From the NCBI RefSeq assembly GCF_003258355.1, contig NZ_QKPO01000004.1:124001-188000 (forward strand): DNA of 64,000 bases, written 5' to 3'. Shown piece after piece: positions 42,663 through 50,994 of this stretch. Position numbers and translations under genes: made by a program. The stretch's first letter is position 1. Each line of letters starts with the position of its first letter. A model generated the notes under the pieces. The model ran no database searches, was not told the origin of the DNA, and saw only the letters and a program-made list of their open reading frames with translations. Source of the DNA: Confluentibacter sediminis (GTDB lineage: Bacteria > Bacteroidota > Bacteroidia > Flavobacteriales > Flavobacteriaceae).

Positions 42663-42759
42663 AACACATCATTTAATATTTTAAATAGCCTTGTTCGTGA
42701 TGTGCTTCGCAGCTCTGCTCATTACTGGTAAATCTATAGCTGGCAGTAGTTCTCTTAAC

Positions 42760-43944
42760 CTAATGTTCAGGCAAGTGCAGTAAGACCACTAATGGTGTGT
42801 TAATACATTTAGAAAATGTATTTAAATATTTTTCCCACTCTTGTTCTGTGTTGAATTGACCACTTTTTTTCCAACCAAAACCTGCATAATAAACAACTTG
42901 GTTATTTGTTACTTTAAGGTGTGCATATGCATTACTTAAATCTTTTGTTTTAGTATCATACGTTTCAAAACCAAGAAACGTGTTTTTAGGTGCAACGATT
43001 GCTGTACCTATTTCAGAATCATCAATTGGTTGCCAATAACTTACCCAGCCATTGTTTTTATTTCCTTTAACAACCCCATCTTTTTCATGGAGTGTTAACC
43101 CAGGATAGATGTCTTTAGTACCCTCTAAAGAAATAACGAATTTCGTTAGATTATTGCCCTGATCTAAACTCATAATTCTAGATTCTTTAATAGGGTTTCC
43201 AGCAGCATCCCAATCTGCATATTCTAAATAAAAACTTGTTCGAATTGGACCTGTTGTAATGGTTCTCCATTTAGTGTAGTTCTTTGAATAATAAAATGTA
43301 GTATCAACTTTAGCAGCGATGCCACCAACACCTCGACTGGCACCAACATGAAAATTGTCTAAACCTTCTCCAGTGTCTTCATGATAAGTCCCGGTTTTTT
43401 CCGTATATTTTTTATACCATTTATTAATAATAGGGTAAGGTACTCTTTTTAGCCAGGCATCAACGCCACTAGATAAAGTAGGTTCTTCTAGATTGTTTTC
43501 ATATCTGTATTGAGCATCAGGACCATAAACTCTGAATGCCACTTTATTGTTCTCCCAAGCATAATCATCAGTGCGTTCCGGTACGAATCTAGAATAACAG
43601 AGATCAGGTGCCTTTGGTTTATCGGTTTCGGTTACAGGAACGATATTAAAAGTTTTTTCTGAATTTGCAGCTATTTCTGGTTGAAACAAAATTTGATCCA
43701 TAATACCATCACCATCGTTGTCAACAGTTTGTGTAACTTGTAATTTGCCAGTTTTAGCATCACGGATAGCGATTTTAGATAAATCGTCTACATTTAAAAA
43801 GCTTTTTGTTAATTCTACTGTTTCAAAGGTTCGAGCCACATCTAGTGTGTTTTTTACCAAAATAGATGATGTTTTTTCTTTTTGTGAACAAGAAGAAAAA
43901 ATCATAAGACTTAACAAGTAGATTGAAATTCTAAATGTATTCAT
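42760..43944 (-). CDS. DUF4861 lipoprotein, PUL-associated
   Basis: A 394-residue lipoprotein (LLSLMIFSSC) of the DUF4861 family, commonly found in loci for uronate-containing glycans. Recognisable stretches are NDGDGIMDQILFQ, ENNKVAFRVYGPDAQ, YHEDTGEGLDNFHVGASRGVGG, GPIRTSFYLEY and YYAGFGWKKSGQF. The fold is thought to be carbohydrate-active and beta-rich, but I know of no settled activity. It is the third gene of the kduI-kduD operon, 22 bases after kduD. Association with KduI/KduD suggests action on uronate oligosaccharides. Confidence 0.8.
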   Translation of the reverse strand: MNTFRISIYLLSLMIFSSCSQKEKTSSILVKNTLDVARTFETVELTKSFLNVDDLSKIAIRDAKTGKLQVTQTVDNDGDGIMDQILFQPEIAANSEKTFNIVPVTETDKPKAPDLCYSRFVPERTDDYAWENNKVAFRVYGPDAQYRYENNLEEPTLSSGVDAWLKRVPYPIINKWYKKYTEKTGTYHEDTGEGLDNFHVGASRGVGGIAAKVDTTFYYSKNYTKWRTITTGPIRTSFYLEYADWDAAGNPIKESRIMSLDQGNNLTKFVISLEGTKDIYPGLTLHEKDGVVKGNKNNGWVSYWQPIDDSEIGTAIVAPKNTFLGFETYDTKTKDLSNAYAHLKVTNNQVVYYAGFGWKKSGQFNTEQEWEKYLNTFSKCINTPLVVLLHLPEH

Positions 43945-43966
43945 GATGCTAAGGACTAAAAGATTA

Positions 43967-44758
43967 TTAATTTTCGTTTGAAGGTTTTCCTATTGTAGCC
44001 AAAATACCTCCATCAACATACAAAATATGTCCATTTACAAAATCACTTGCTTTTGAACTTAAAAAGATGGCAGCTCCTTGTAAATCATCTGGATTGCCCC
44101 ATCGACCTGCTGGTGTTCTACTTATTATGAATTCATTAAATGGATGTCCATCTACCCTAATTGGTGCTGTTTGGCTTGTTGCAAAATACCCAGGACCAAT
44201 ACCATTGGTTTGAATATTATATTTAGCCCATTCAGTAGCCATATTTTTTGTGAGCATCTTTAATCCACCTTTGGCTGCTGCATATGCGCTAACGGAATCC
44301 CTACCCAATTCACTCATCATCGAGCAAATGTTAATAATTTTTCCGCCTCCACGTTTCATCATGTTTTTTGCTACATGCTTTGAAACAATAAATGGGCCCA
44401 CTAAATCAGTTTTGACAACTGATTCAAAATCTGCTACTTCCATATCTACAATAGGCGTTCTTTTGATAATGCCTGCATTGTTTATCAAGATATCTATAGG
44501 GCCAACTTCAGTCTCTATTTTTGCAATAGATTCAGCAACAGCTTTTTCATCAGTAACATCAAACACATAGCCATAGGCTTTTAAACCTGATGTTTTATAT
44601 GCTTCTACAGCTGATTCTAATGAATCTTTACTTCTATGATTCACAATAATTGTAGCACCTGCATTTCCTAATCCCTTCGCCATGGACATTCCGAGCCCAT
44701 GAACAGCTCCAGTTACTAAAGCTACTTTTCCAGTTAAATCAAATAAGTTTATTGACAT
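43967..44758 (-). CDS. kduD: 2-dehydro-3-deoxy-D-gluconate 5-dehydrogenase KduD
   Basis: A short-chain dehydrogenase that reduces 3-deoxy-D-glycero-2,5-hexodiulosonate to 2-keto-3-deoxygluconate. The 263 residues have the SDR features: nucleotide loop TGAVHGLGMSMAKG, NNAGIIKRTP, catalytic Ser in ICSMMSELGRDSV, and YAAAKGG with the Tyr/Lys pair. The family C-terminus DFVNGHILYVDGGILAT is present. It lies ten bases after kduI in the same operon, which supports KduD over gluconate 5-dehydrogenase (Idno-type). Confidence 0.92.
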   Translation of the reverse strand: MSINLFDLTGKVALVTGAVHGLGMSMAKGLGNAGATIIVNHRSKDSLESAVEAYKTSGLKAYGYVFDVTDEKAVAESIAKIETEVGPIDILINNAGIIKRTPIVDMEVADFESVVKTDLVGPFIVSKHVAKNMMKRGGGKIINICSMMSELGRDSVSAYAAAKGGLKMLTKNMATEWAKYNIQTNGIGPGYFATSQTAPIRVDGHPFNEFIISRTPAGRWGNPDDLQGAAIFLSSKASDFVNGHILYVDGGILATIGKPSNEN

Positions 44759-44768
44759 ATTTTAAATT

Positions 44769-45611
44769 TTATCTTAGTTCATTTATTTTACAAATATCCA
44801 TATCGCCATAGTCTAAATTCTCACCTGCCATACCCCAAATAAAACTATATGCGCTTGTACCAGATCCAGCGTGAATTGACCATGGTGGAGATATAATGGC
44901 TTCGTTATTGCCTATCCAAACATGTCTTGTTTCTGTTGGCTCTCCCATAAAATGGCAAACCGCTTGATCTTCTGCTATTTCAAAATAAAAATAGACTTCC
45001 ATTCTTCTATCATGTACGTGGGCTGGCATGGTATTCCAACTACTTCCTGTTTTAATAGTAGTCATACCCATCTGCAGTTGACAAACATCCACAACACTAT
45101 TAACGATATATTTTCTTAACGTTCTTGCATTTGCCGTTTCTGCTGAACCCAATTCTATAACCTCGACATCATTAACACCTATTTTTTTGGTTGGATAAGC
45201 CTTGTGGGCAGGAGTAGAGTTTAAGTAAAATTTTGCTGGGTATTCTTCAGATTTACTTGAAAACACAATATTTTTGTTACCCTTACCTACATATAAAGCT
45301 TCTTTGTGTTCTAAATCATAATGAGTTCCATCAATAGATACCGTTCCTGATCCACCAATATTTATAATACCTAATTCCCGTCTTTCAAGAAAATAATTGG
45401 CCTTTAATGGGGCTATAGTTTCTAAAGCTATTGCCTTTCTTAATGGTATAACTCCCCCTGTAATAAATCTATCATAATGGGAGTATACTAAATTGATTGT
45501 ATCAGGTTCTAGTATGTTCTGAACTAAAAATTCATTTCGCAGCTGCTCGGTATTAAATTCTTTAACCTCTCTCGGAGATGCAGCATATCTTACTTCATAT
45601 TTAATGGACAT
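44769..45611 (-). CDS. kduI: 5-dehydro-4-deoxy-D-glucuronate isomerase KduI
   Basis: KduI isomerises 4-deoxy-L-threo-5-hexosulose uronate, the form taken by released unsaturated uronate, into the substrate of KduD. The 280 residues form a bicupin; zinc ligands are expected in MPAHVHDRRMEVYFYFE and IISPPWSIHAGSGT. The N-terminus (YEVRYAASPREVKEFNT) and C-terminus (WGMAGENLDYGDMD) match KduI closely. It is the first gene of the operon and starts 39 bases from the LacI-type palindrome. Confidence 0.95.
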   Translation of the reverse strand: MSIKYEVRYAASPREVKEFNTEQLRNEFLVQNILEPDTINLVYSHYDRFITGGVIPLRKAIALETIAPLKANYFLERRELGIINIGGSGTVSIDGTHYDLEHKEALYVGKGNKNIVFSSKSEEYPAKFYLNSTPAHKAYPTKKIGVNDVEVIELGSAETANARTLRKYIVNSVVDVCQLQMGMTTIKTGSSWNTMPAHVHDRRMEVYFYFEIAEDQAVCHFMGEPTETRHVWIGNNEAIISPPWSIHAGSGTSAYSFIWGMAGENLDYGDMDICKINELR

Positions 45612-45629
45612 AATGGTATAATTTTTTTG

Positions 45630-45637
45630 TAAAAATA
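45630..45637 (-). promoter_or_regulatory. Possible -7 element of the kduI operon
   Basis: On the minus strand TATTTTTA matches TAnnTTTG except for the last base, about 20 bases upstream of the kduI start. The neighbouring palindrome (45651-45670) would cover its -33 region. Weak but well positioned. Confidence 0.35.
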
Positions 45638-45650
45638 GTGATTTTCTTCT

Positions 45651-45670
45651 AAATACAATCGATTGTATTT
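45651..45670. promoter_or_regulatory. Perfect palindromic operator for the LacI-family regulator
   Basis: AAATACAATCGATTGTATTT is a perfect 20-base palindrome with the central CG typical of LacI-family operators. It lies between divergent kduI and the lacI-type gene, 40 bases from the first and 77 from the second, so one site can control both. I saw no second copy elsewhere in the window. Confidence 0.75.
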
Positions 45671-45746
45671 TTAAGTTTGTATTATTGTAATAACCATAAC
45701 TTATTATATTTACTATCTATATAAATATTTTAGTATTTCAAGGTTC

Positions 45747-46775
45747 ATGAAAAAAAATACAGCTACCATACATGATATTTCAAAAGCTCTGGGAATTGAT
45801 AGTTCTACAGTCTCACGTGCTTTAAGTAATAGTGCTCTTGTGACAGCTAAAACCAAAGATAAAATACTAAAAAAAGCTATCGAGCTAGGATATCAAAAGA
45901 ATACTTTAGCCTCTAAATTAAGAACTAGAAAAACGAATACTATTGGAGTTATTGTTCCAAGAATATCAAGACATTTTTTTGCTTCTGTGATTTCAGGTAT
46001 CGAGGACGCAGCCTATGATTCTGGATATGATGTTATTATTTGTCAATCTTTGGATAATCTTGAGAGGGAAAAACAACTAATACAGACGATGCATTCAAAT
46101 CGGGTTGATGGTATACTCGTTTCAGTGTCCATGGAGACTAATACTTCAGATCATTTTAATGAATATAAAAAGGATGGTTTTCCAATTGTATTTTTTGATA
46201 GGCCATTTATGCTAAAGGAAAATATAAACGTTATTATAGACGATTATAAAGCAAGTTTTGAAGCCACAGAGCATATGATTGAAATTGGTTGTAAAAAAAT
46301 AGTTCATTTACGTGGGCCAAAAACCTCAGAACTTTATAATAGAAGGGAATTAGGATATAAAAATGCTCTTAAAAATAATGGTCTCGATATTGATGATAAT
46401 TACATATTAGAATCACGTCTGATGAAAGAAGATGGCTTGGAATTAGCCAATAAAATAGCAAGATTAGGAAATATAGATGGTGTTTTTGCTGCTAATGATA
46501 CTGTTGCTATTAGTACTATGCAATATTTAAAGGAAAAAGGATGTAATATACCTAGAGATATGGCTTTTGTAGGATTTAGTAACGAGCCTATATCCGCTGT
46601 TATTGAGCCTTCATTAACAACAGTTGGGCAGGCTGATGTTGAAATGGGTAAAGTGGCGTCTTTGCTTTTATTTGAATTAATAAAAAATACTACCGATAAA
46701 ATAAATAATCAAGTTACCATATTAGAACCAAATTTAATTATCAGAAATTCAACGTCTAAGTTTTCAAAAAAATAA
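45747..46775 (+). CDS. LacI-family transcriptional regulator
   Basis: A 342-residue repressor. The N-terminal helix-turn-helix (TIHDISKALGIDSSTVSRAL) and hinge helix (NTLASKLRTRKTNTIGVIVP) are typical; the rest is a periplasmic-binding-protein-like effector domain (FASVISGIEDAAYDSGYDVI, GVFAANDTVAISTMQYL, AFVGFSNEPISAVIEPSLTTV). It is divergent from kduI-kduD-DUF4861 with a perfect palindrome between. The effector is probably a late uronate intermediate such as 2-keto-3-deoxygluconate (inference). Confidence 0.93.
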   Translation: MKKNTATIHDISKALGIDSSTVSRALSNSALVTAKTKDKILKKAIELGYQKNTLASKLRTRKTNTIGVIVPRISRHFFASVISGIEDAAYDSGYDVIICQSLDNLEREKQLIQTMHSNRVDGILVSVSMETNTSDHFNEYKKDGFPIVFFDRPFMLKENINVIIDDYKASFEATEHMIEIGCKKIVHLRGPKTSELYNRRELGYKNALKNNGLDIDDNYILESRLMKEDGLELANKIARLGNIDGVFAANDTVAISTMQYLKEKGCNIPRDMAFVGFSNEPISAVIEPSLTTVGQADVEMGKVASLLLFELIKNTTDKINNQVTILEPNLIIRNSTSKFSKK

Positions 46776-46886
46776 ATTTATTTTAAATGATTGTTTTGAA
46801 GTAAATTATGGATGTTAAAGATGTATAAAATACTTTTTTAAAGATTGCTTTTTTATAATTGATTTTTAACTGTTAGAGCTTATAAA

Positions 46887-46970
46887 ATGAATAAGTCTAC
46901 AATGGTGATTTTTACGGCTGGGATGGGGAGTCGATACGCCGGATTAAAACAGATAATGACTCTTATCTAA
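46887..46970 (+). pseudogene. N-terminal relic of a sugar-nucleotide pyrophosphorylase
   Basis: The frame reads MNKSTMVIFTAGMGSRYAGL then KQI before diverging and stopping at TAA 46968-46970. The AGMGSRYxGLKQI segment is the nucleotide-binding signature (GxGxRxxxLxK) of NTP_transferase enzymes such as UTP-glucose-1-phosphate uridylyltransferase. Only the first 22 or so residues survive, so this is a gene fragment left at a recombination or deletion junction. Confidence 0.7.
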
Positions 46971-47061
46971 TTGTCCCATTTTTATTGCAAGTCCATTTTT
47001 AATAGGAAGTAATCATAGACAAGTCCTTAGGATAAATGAATGTTTTCGAATCTTTTTCTTA

Positions 47062-47088
47062 ACTATTAATTAAATTACAGTTAATAGT
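47062..47088. repeat. Inverted repeat upstream of the second sensor gene
   Basis: Arms ACTATTAA (47062-47069) and TTAATAGT (47081-47088) are perfectly complementary around 11 bases, ending 36 bases before the ATG. It could be an operator or a leader hairpin. Confidence 0.4.
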
Positions 47089-47124
47089 CAGGGATTCGGT
47101 TCGTAGTACTTTAGTGGGTCAATT

Positions 47125-50100
47125 ATGAAGTCCAACATTCTTTTATATATTTTAGTTTTATCCTTTAATTCACTCTTAGGACAAAATATAAAGTTCAAAT
47201 CCCTTACTACAAGTGATGGTTTGTCTAATAACTCAGTAAATGACTTAATAAGTGATAAATACGGTCGTTTATGGATTGCCACTTGGGATGGTGTTAATGT
47301 GTACGATGGACACAAAATAATATGTTTTAAGCATACGCAAAATGATAGTTTAAGTATTGCTGATAACGTAGTTAAAAAGTTCATTAAAGATAAGGATAAT
47401 AAAATATGGATGCTTACTGATGATAAATCTATAAGTACATATAAAGGTAATGGTGTTTTTGAAAACTACTATTTTGATAAACAGCTTTATGATATTTTAC
47501 TTTCTAAGAAGGGATCTTTGGTTATAAATATTGAGGGTGAATATTTTAGCTTTTACAAAGGACGTGTAACATCTATTAGAAAAAATAAACTTCGGGAGCA
47601 ACCATCTAAAAGTGTTTTAGAAAATTATCTTTTAAGAAAATATCCAAACTTAAATATTAATGACATTATTACGGATGAAGATGGAAACATTTGGTATGCT
47701 ACCCGAAAAAATGGTTTGTACATCATTCCAAATACCACCGATAATATTAACAACAATCAAATAGATCATTATACGTATGATCAATATGCTCCATACAGCT
47801 TTACAAGTAATGAAATAGAAAAGCTATATCAAGATGATTTTGGTAATATTTGGTTAGGCCATAAAGATGGTGGGGTAAGTATGGCGTATAAAGATTCTGA
47901 GGAGATTACAACAATTATACCTCATCCTATAAAATATCCACATTTACCAAACCAAACCATACGAGCTATAACTAAAGATGCTGAAAGTAGAATTTGGCTA
48001 GGGTACTATACAAAAGGATTGTTCTTCTTTAGTAATAAAACAAAGTGCTTTTTACCTTATCTAGTAACAGAGGCAAAACAGAACACTAATTTAAACCGTA
48101 TTAGAAGTTTGTTTACAGATTCAAATGGAGATGTATGGGTTGGTACATATGGCGGTATTATTCGTATTAACACACAAGGGTATAAAATATATAACTCTGA
48201 AATTATTAAAGGACTTCCTAATAATCGAAATTATTCATTTAAAGAAGATGAGGATCATCAATTATGGATTGCTTGTTGGGGAGGTTTAGCAAAGTTCGAT
48301 TTAAATAAAAATGAATTTTTGGCATTTCCCAATCAAGAGCAGCTTACTCAATATAATATTCGTCATATTGAGGTTGAAAATGAGACAATAGCTATAGCTA
48401 CAGAAGAAAATGGTGTATGCTTTTTCGATAGGAATAAGGGGATTATAAAACGCGTAACAGTAGAAGATGGCTTATTAGGTAATAGTGTTTACAGTATTTA
48501 TTACGATAGAAAGGCCAATTATTATTGGATTTCAACTTTAGGAGGCGTTAGCGTTTATGATTTAGATAAAGGTATTATAAAAAATATTACAGAGTCAGAT
48601 GGTTTGCCTAGTCATATGGTATATAGTCTGTTGCCTAATAATGATAATGTTTGGATAAGTACAACAAAAGGTATTGCTTCTATAAATAGATTTAACTATG
48701 AAGTCTCCCAAATTTCCCCAGATCAAGGTTGGCAAAATGTTGAGTTTTCAGAGGGAGCAGCTTTTCAAGATGCAAAAGGGATACTCTATTTTGGAGGTAT
48801 TAGTGGGTTAAGTTACTTTCAGCCTAATTCACATAGAAATAGAGGAGAGCTACCCAAACTAAAAACGGTTGTTAATGATGATGAAAATTTTGATTCACAT
48901 TTAAAGCTTAAATATTATGATGCTGAGTTAAAACTAAATATTGTGCCAGTAGGTTTTACTAGTAATATGCCACCTGTTTTTTATAAAATGGAAGGATTGG
49001 ATAAAACGTGGAGGTTACTTAAAAACTATGAGGTTTTTTATAAGGGTATTCCTTTTGGGGACTATAATTTTTTAACAAAAATAGGTAATAATGACTATAC
49101 CGTTCATAAAGTGTTTCAGCTTCAAATAGATAAACCTTTTCATAAAACAATATTATTTTATTTTATTTTACTAGTAGTTTGTTCCATTGTAATAATTACA
49201 ATTATTATCAGAAAAAACATTCTTTCTAAAGAATATCAACAGAAATTAGAAGATAAAATAAAAAGAAGAACAGCTGTAATTGAATCTCAGAAACAAGATT
49301 TGTTAGTAGCTAATCAAAATTTAAAGGAAAGAAATACAGAAATTATTAAACAAAAAGAAACCTTATTAACGCTGCATCACCAAATAAAGAGTCAGGACTT
49401 TGAGGTAGAAAAGTTTAAAGCGTTTGTGCTTTCATCTTTCAAGCCTAAGCTTTCAAAAATTATAACTAAAATACAGCAGTTAGATCAAAGCGATATTAAA
49501 GAAGCCTTACAGCAAGATACTATGAGTTTGGTTCAGTTAATATCTGAATGGGATTATTTAAACCAGATAAAAGATTTAGGAGATTTAAAACCAACACAAA
49601 TTCTTTTTGAGACGTTAATAACGAATCTGTACGCACAAATTAATTCTGACCGAATTAATTCTAAATCTACATTTAGTTATCAAATTCATACAAGCTCAGA
49701 TTCAATTCAAATAGATGTTTTAAGGTTTAGATTATTGTTTCAATATTTGTTAAATGATATTTTAAAGTACACAGAAGAAGATGATAAATTAGTTGTGATT
49801 TGTGAGCTCTTTTCGGAGAAGATATTAATAAACATTAGGGAAACCGGAGAGTTGTTAAAAGAACAATGGACAAACATTAAGAAGTTTAGCCCATATTATA
49901 AAGCAGCTAAAACCTTGGTAGCAGATTTTAACGGAGAATTGGAAGTCGTTTTAAAAACAGATTTTGAAATATCATTGAACATACCGATTACAATACATAC
50001 ACTAGAGATGCCTCTACCTGGTAAAGTTGTTTTAAAGCATTTATATAATAGAGGAGCTATTTCAGAAAAACAGCCTATAGTTTTAGTGTTTTGTGACCCA

Positions 50101-50823
50101 GAGAATGCAGATTTGGTTTATCAAATGCTAGACAATAAAGATTATCAATTGATTTTTGAGCAAGATGTTCAAGCTATAGATTCGGCGTCACAACAATTGC
50201 CATTACAAGCTTTAATTATATATAATAAATCTTTTGATCACGACATTACGCAATTATTAAAGAAGAAAAGATTTCAACAATTCCCCATAATTTACATTAC
50301 AGAGCAAATAGACTTTGGTTTGCAGGAGCAAGCTCTTGAAGCAGGTGTAAATACGGTGATCCATCTGCCTTCTAGTGTAAACTTTATTCATAAAAAAATT
50401 CATTCTTTAATAAAGCAATATCAATCACAGTATCAAACTAAAATTGAAGTTTTACATAAAAATCTAAATGATAAAACAGTTTTAAATGTACACGAAAAAT
50501 TGGTAAAGCAAGCCATGGAAATCATAAAAGATCAATTAGATAATCCTGATTTTAATGTTGATAAACTAATAGGGTTACTGGAAATATCTCGTACTAAATG
50601 TTATCGTGTCTTTAAAGAAGTAATGAATCAATCGCCTTCCGATGTTATTATAAGTCTTCGTTTACAAAAAGCCGAGCAATTACTGGCAATAGGGAATTTA
50701 AATATATCTGAAATTAGTTTTGAATGTGGTTTTAATGATCCTAAATACTTTAGTCGTCTTTTCAAAAAGTATTTTAATGTTAGCCCTAAATCGTTTCAAA
50801 AAAAAATAAAAACAATCATCTAG
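47125..50823 (+). CDS. Degenerate HTCS-like sensor/regulator with AraC output
   Basis: The 1232-residue protein has the HTCS layout: signal peptide (LSFNSLLGQ), Reg_prop propellers (SDKYGRLWIATWDGVNVYDG and many more), Y_Y_Y region (about 590-660), membrane helix (675-697), coiled coil, kinase-like region, receiver-like region and AraC domain (1130-1230). The phosphorelay is broken. The HisKA SHELRTP box is replaced by LSSFKPKLSK; the ATPase N box reads LLNDILKYT, the G1 box RETGELL, and the G2 glycines are absent. In the receiver, LVFCDPEN replaces the acidic pair and Asn1034 (LIIYNKS) replaces the acceptor Asp. Output must be phosphorylation-independent. It lies directly upstream of a SusCD locus for phosphoesters. 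Confidence 0.9.
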   Translation: MKSNILLYILVLSFNSLLGQNIKFKSLTTSDGLSNNSVNDLISDKYGRLWIATWDGVNVYDGHKIICFKHTQNDSLSIADNVVKKFIKDKDNKIWMLTDDKSISTYKGNGVFENYYFDKQLYDILLSKKGSLVINIEGEYFSFYKGRVTSIRKNKLREQPSKSVLENYLLRKYPNLNINDIITDEDGNIWYATRKNGLYIIPNTTDNINNNQIDHYTYDQYAPYSFTSNEIEKLYQDDFGNIWLGHKDGGVSMAYKDSEEITTIIPHPIKYPHLPNQTIRAITKDAESRIWLGYYTKGLFFFSNKTKCFLPYLVTEAKQNTNLNRIRSLFTDSNGDVWVGTYGGIIRINTQGYKIYNSEIIKGLPNNRNYSFKEDEDHQLWIACWGGLAKFDLNKNEFLAFPNQEQLTQYNIRHIEVENETIAIATEENGVCFFDRNKGIIKRVTVEDGLLGNSVYSIYYDRKANYYWISTLGGVSVYDLDKGIIKNITESDGLPSHMVYSLLPNNDNVWISTTKGIASINRFNYEVSQISPDQGWQNVEFSEGAAFQDAKGILYFGGISGLSYFQPNSHRNRGELPKLKTVVNDDENFDSHLKLKYYDAELKLNIVPVGFTSNMPPVFYKMEGLDKTWRLLKNYEVFYKGIPFGDYNFLTKIGNNDYTVHKVFQLQIDKPFHKTILFYFILLVVCSIVIITIIIRKNILSKEYQQKLEDKIKRRTAVIESQKQDLLVANQNLKERNTEIIKQKETLLTLHHQIKSQDFEVEKFKAFVLSSFKPKLSKIITKIQQLDQSDIKEALQQDTMSLVQLISEWDYLNQIKDLGDLKPTQILFETLITNLYAQINSDRINSKSTFSYQIHTSSDSIQIDVLRFRLLFQYLLNDILKYTEEDDKLVVICELFSEKILINIRETGELLKEQWTNIKKFSPYYKAAKTLVADFNGELEVVLKTDFEISLNIPITIHTLEMPLPGKVVLKHLYNRGAISEKQPIVLVFCDPENADLVYQMLDNKDYQLIFEQDVQAIDSASQQLPLQALIIYNKSFDHDITQLLKKKRFQQFPIIYITEQIDFGLQEQALEAGVNTVIHLPSSVNFIHKKIHSLIKQYQSQYQTKIEVLHKNLNDKTVLNVHEKLVKQAMEIIKDQLDNPDFNVDKLIGLLEISRTKCYRVFKEVMNQSPSDVIISLRLQKAEQLLAIGNLNISEISFECGFNDPKYFSRLFKKYFNVSPKSFQKKIKTII

Positions 50824-50849
50824 TTTAATACCAGATTACCTCAATGTTT

Positions 50850-50956
50850 CCTAAACGTTACTGCAACAAAAGTGATAAAAAATGGTATATATAAGCCTAT
50901 AAAACGTATCGACAATCCACTTTTGAGAAACAATAATCTACCTAGTAAAACTTAAC
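50850..50956 (+). promoter_or_regulatory. Three spaced CCTA-AAAC repeats before the second SusC
   Basis: Related motifs CCTAAACGTTA (50850), CCTATAAAACGTATC (50896) and CCTAGTAAAACTTAAC (50941) recur at about 45-base spacing between the sensor gene and SusC. Tandem sites of this kind could be recognised by the AraC domain of the sensor. The similarity is partial. Confidence 0.35.
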
Positions 50957-50994
50957 TCAGCATAGTTTAGCCTCAAATTTTAAATGTTATATAA

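Larger units (their letters stand above)
46776..47124. other. Non-coding gap holding a gene relic and an inverted repeat
   Basis: The stretch between the LacI gene and the second sensor contains the 27-codon nucleotidyltransferase relic (46887-46970) and an 8-bp inverted repeat (47062-47088). I see no other coding signal. Confidence 0.6.

Noticed and set aside
42665-42704. 7-bp inverted repeat (CACATCA / TGATGTG) between convergent GH43 and DUF4861 genes
   Set aside because: Position suits a terminator, but the arms are short, the spacer is 26 bases and no T-run follows, so chance is likely.
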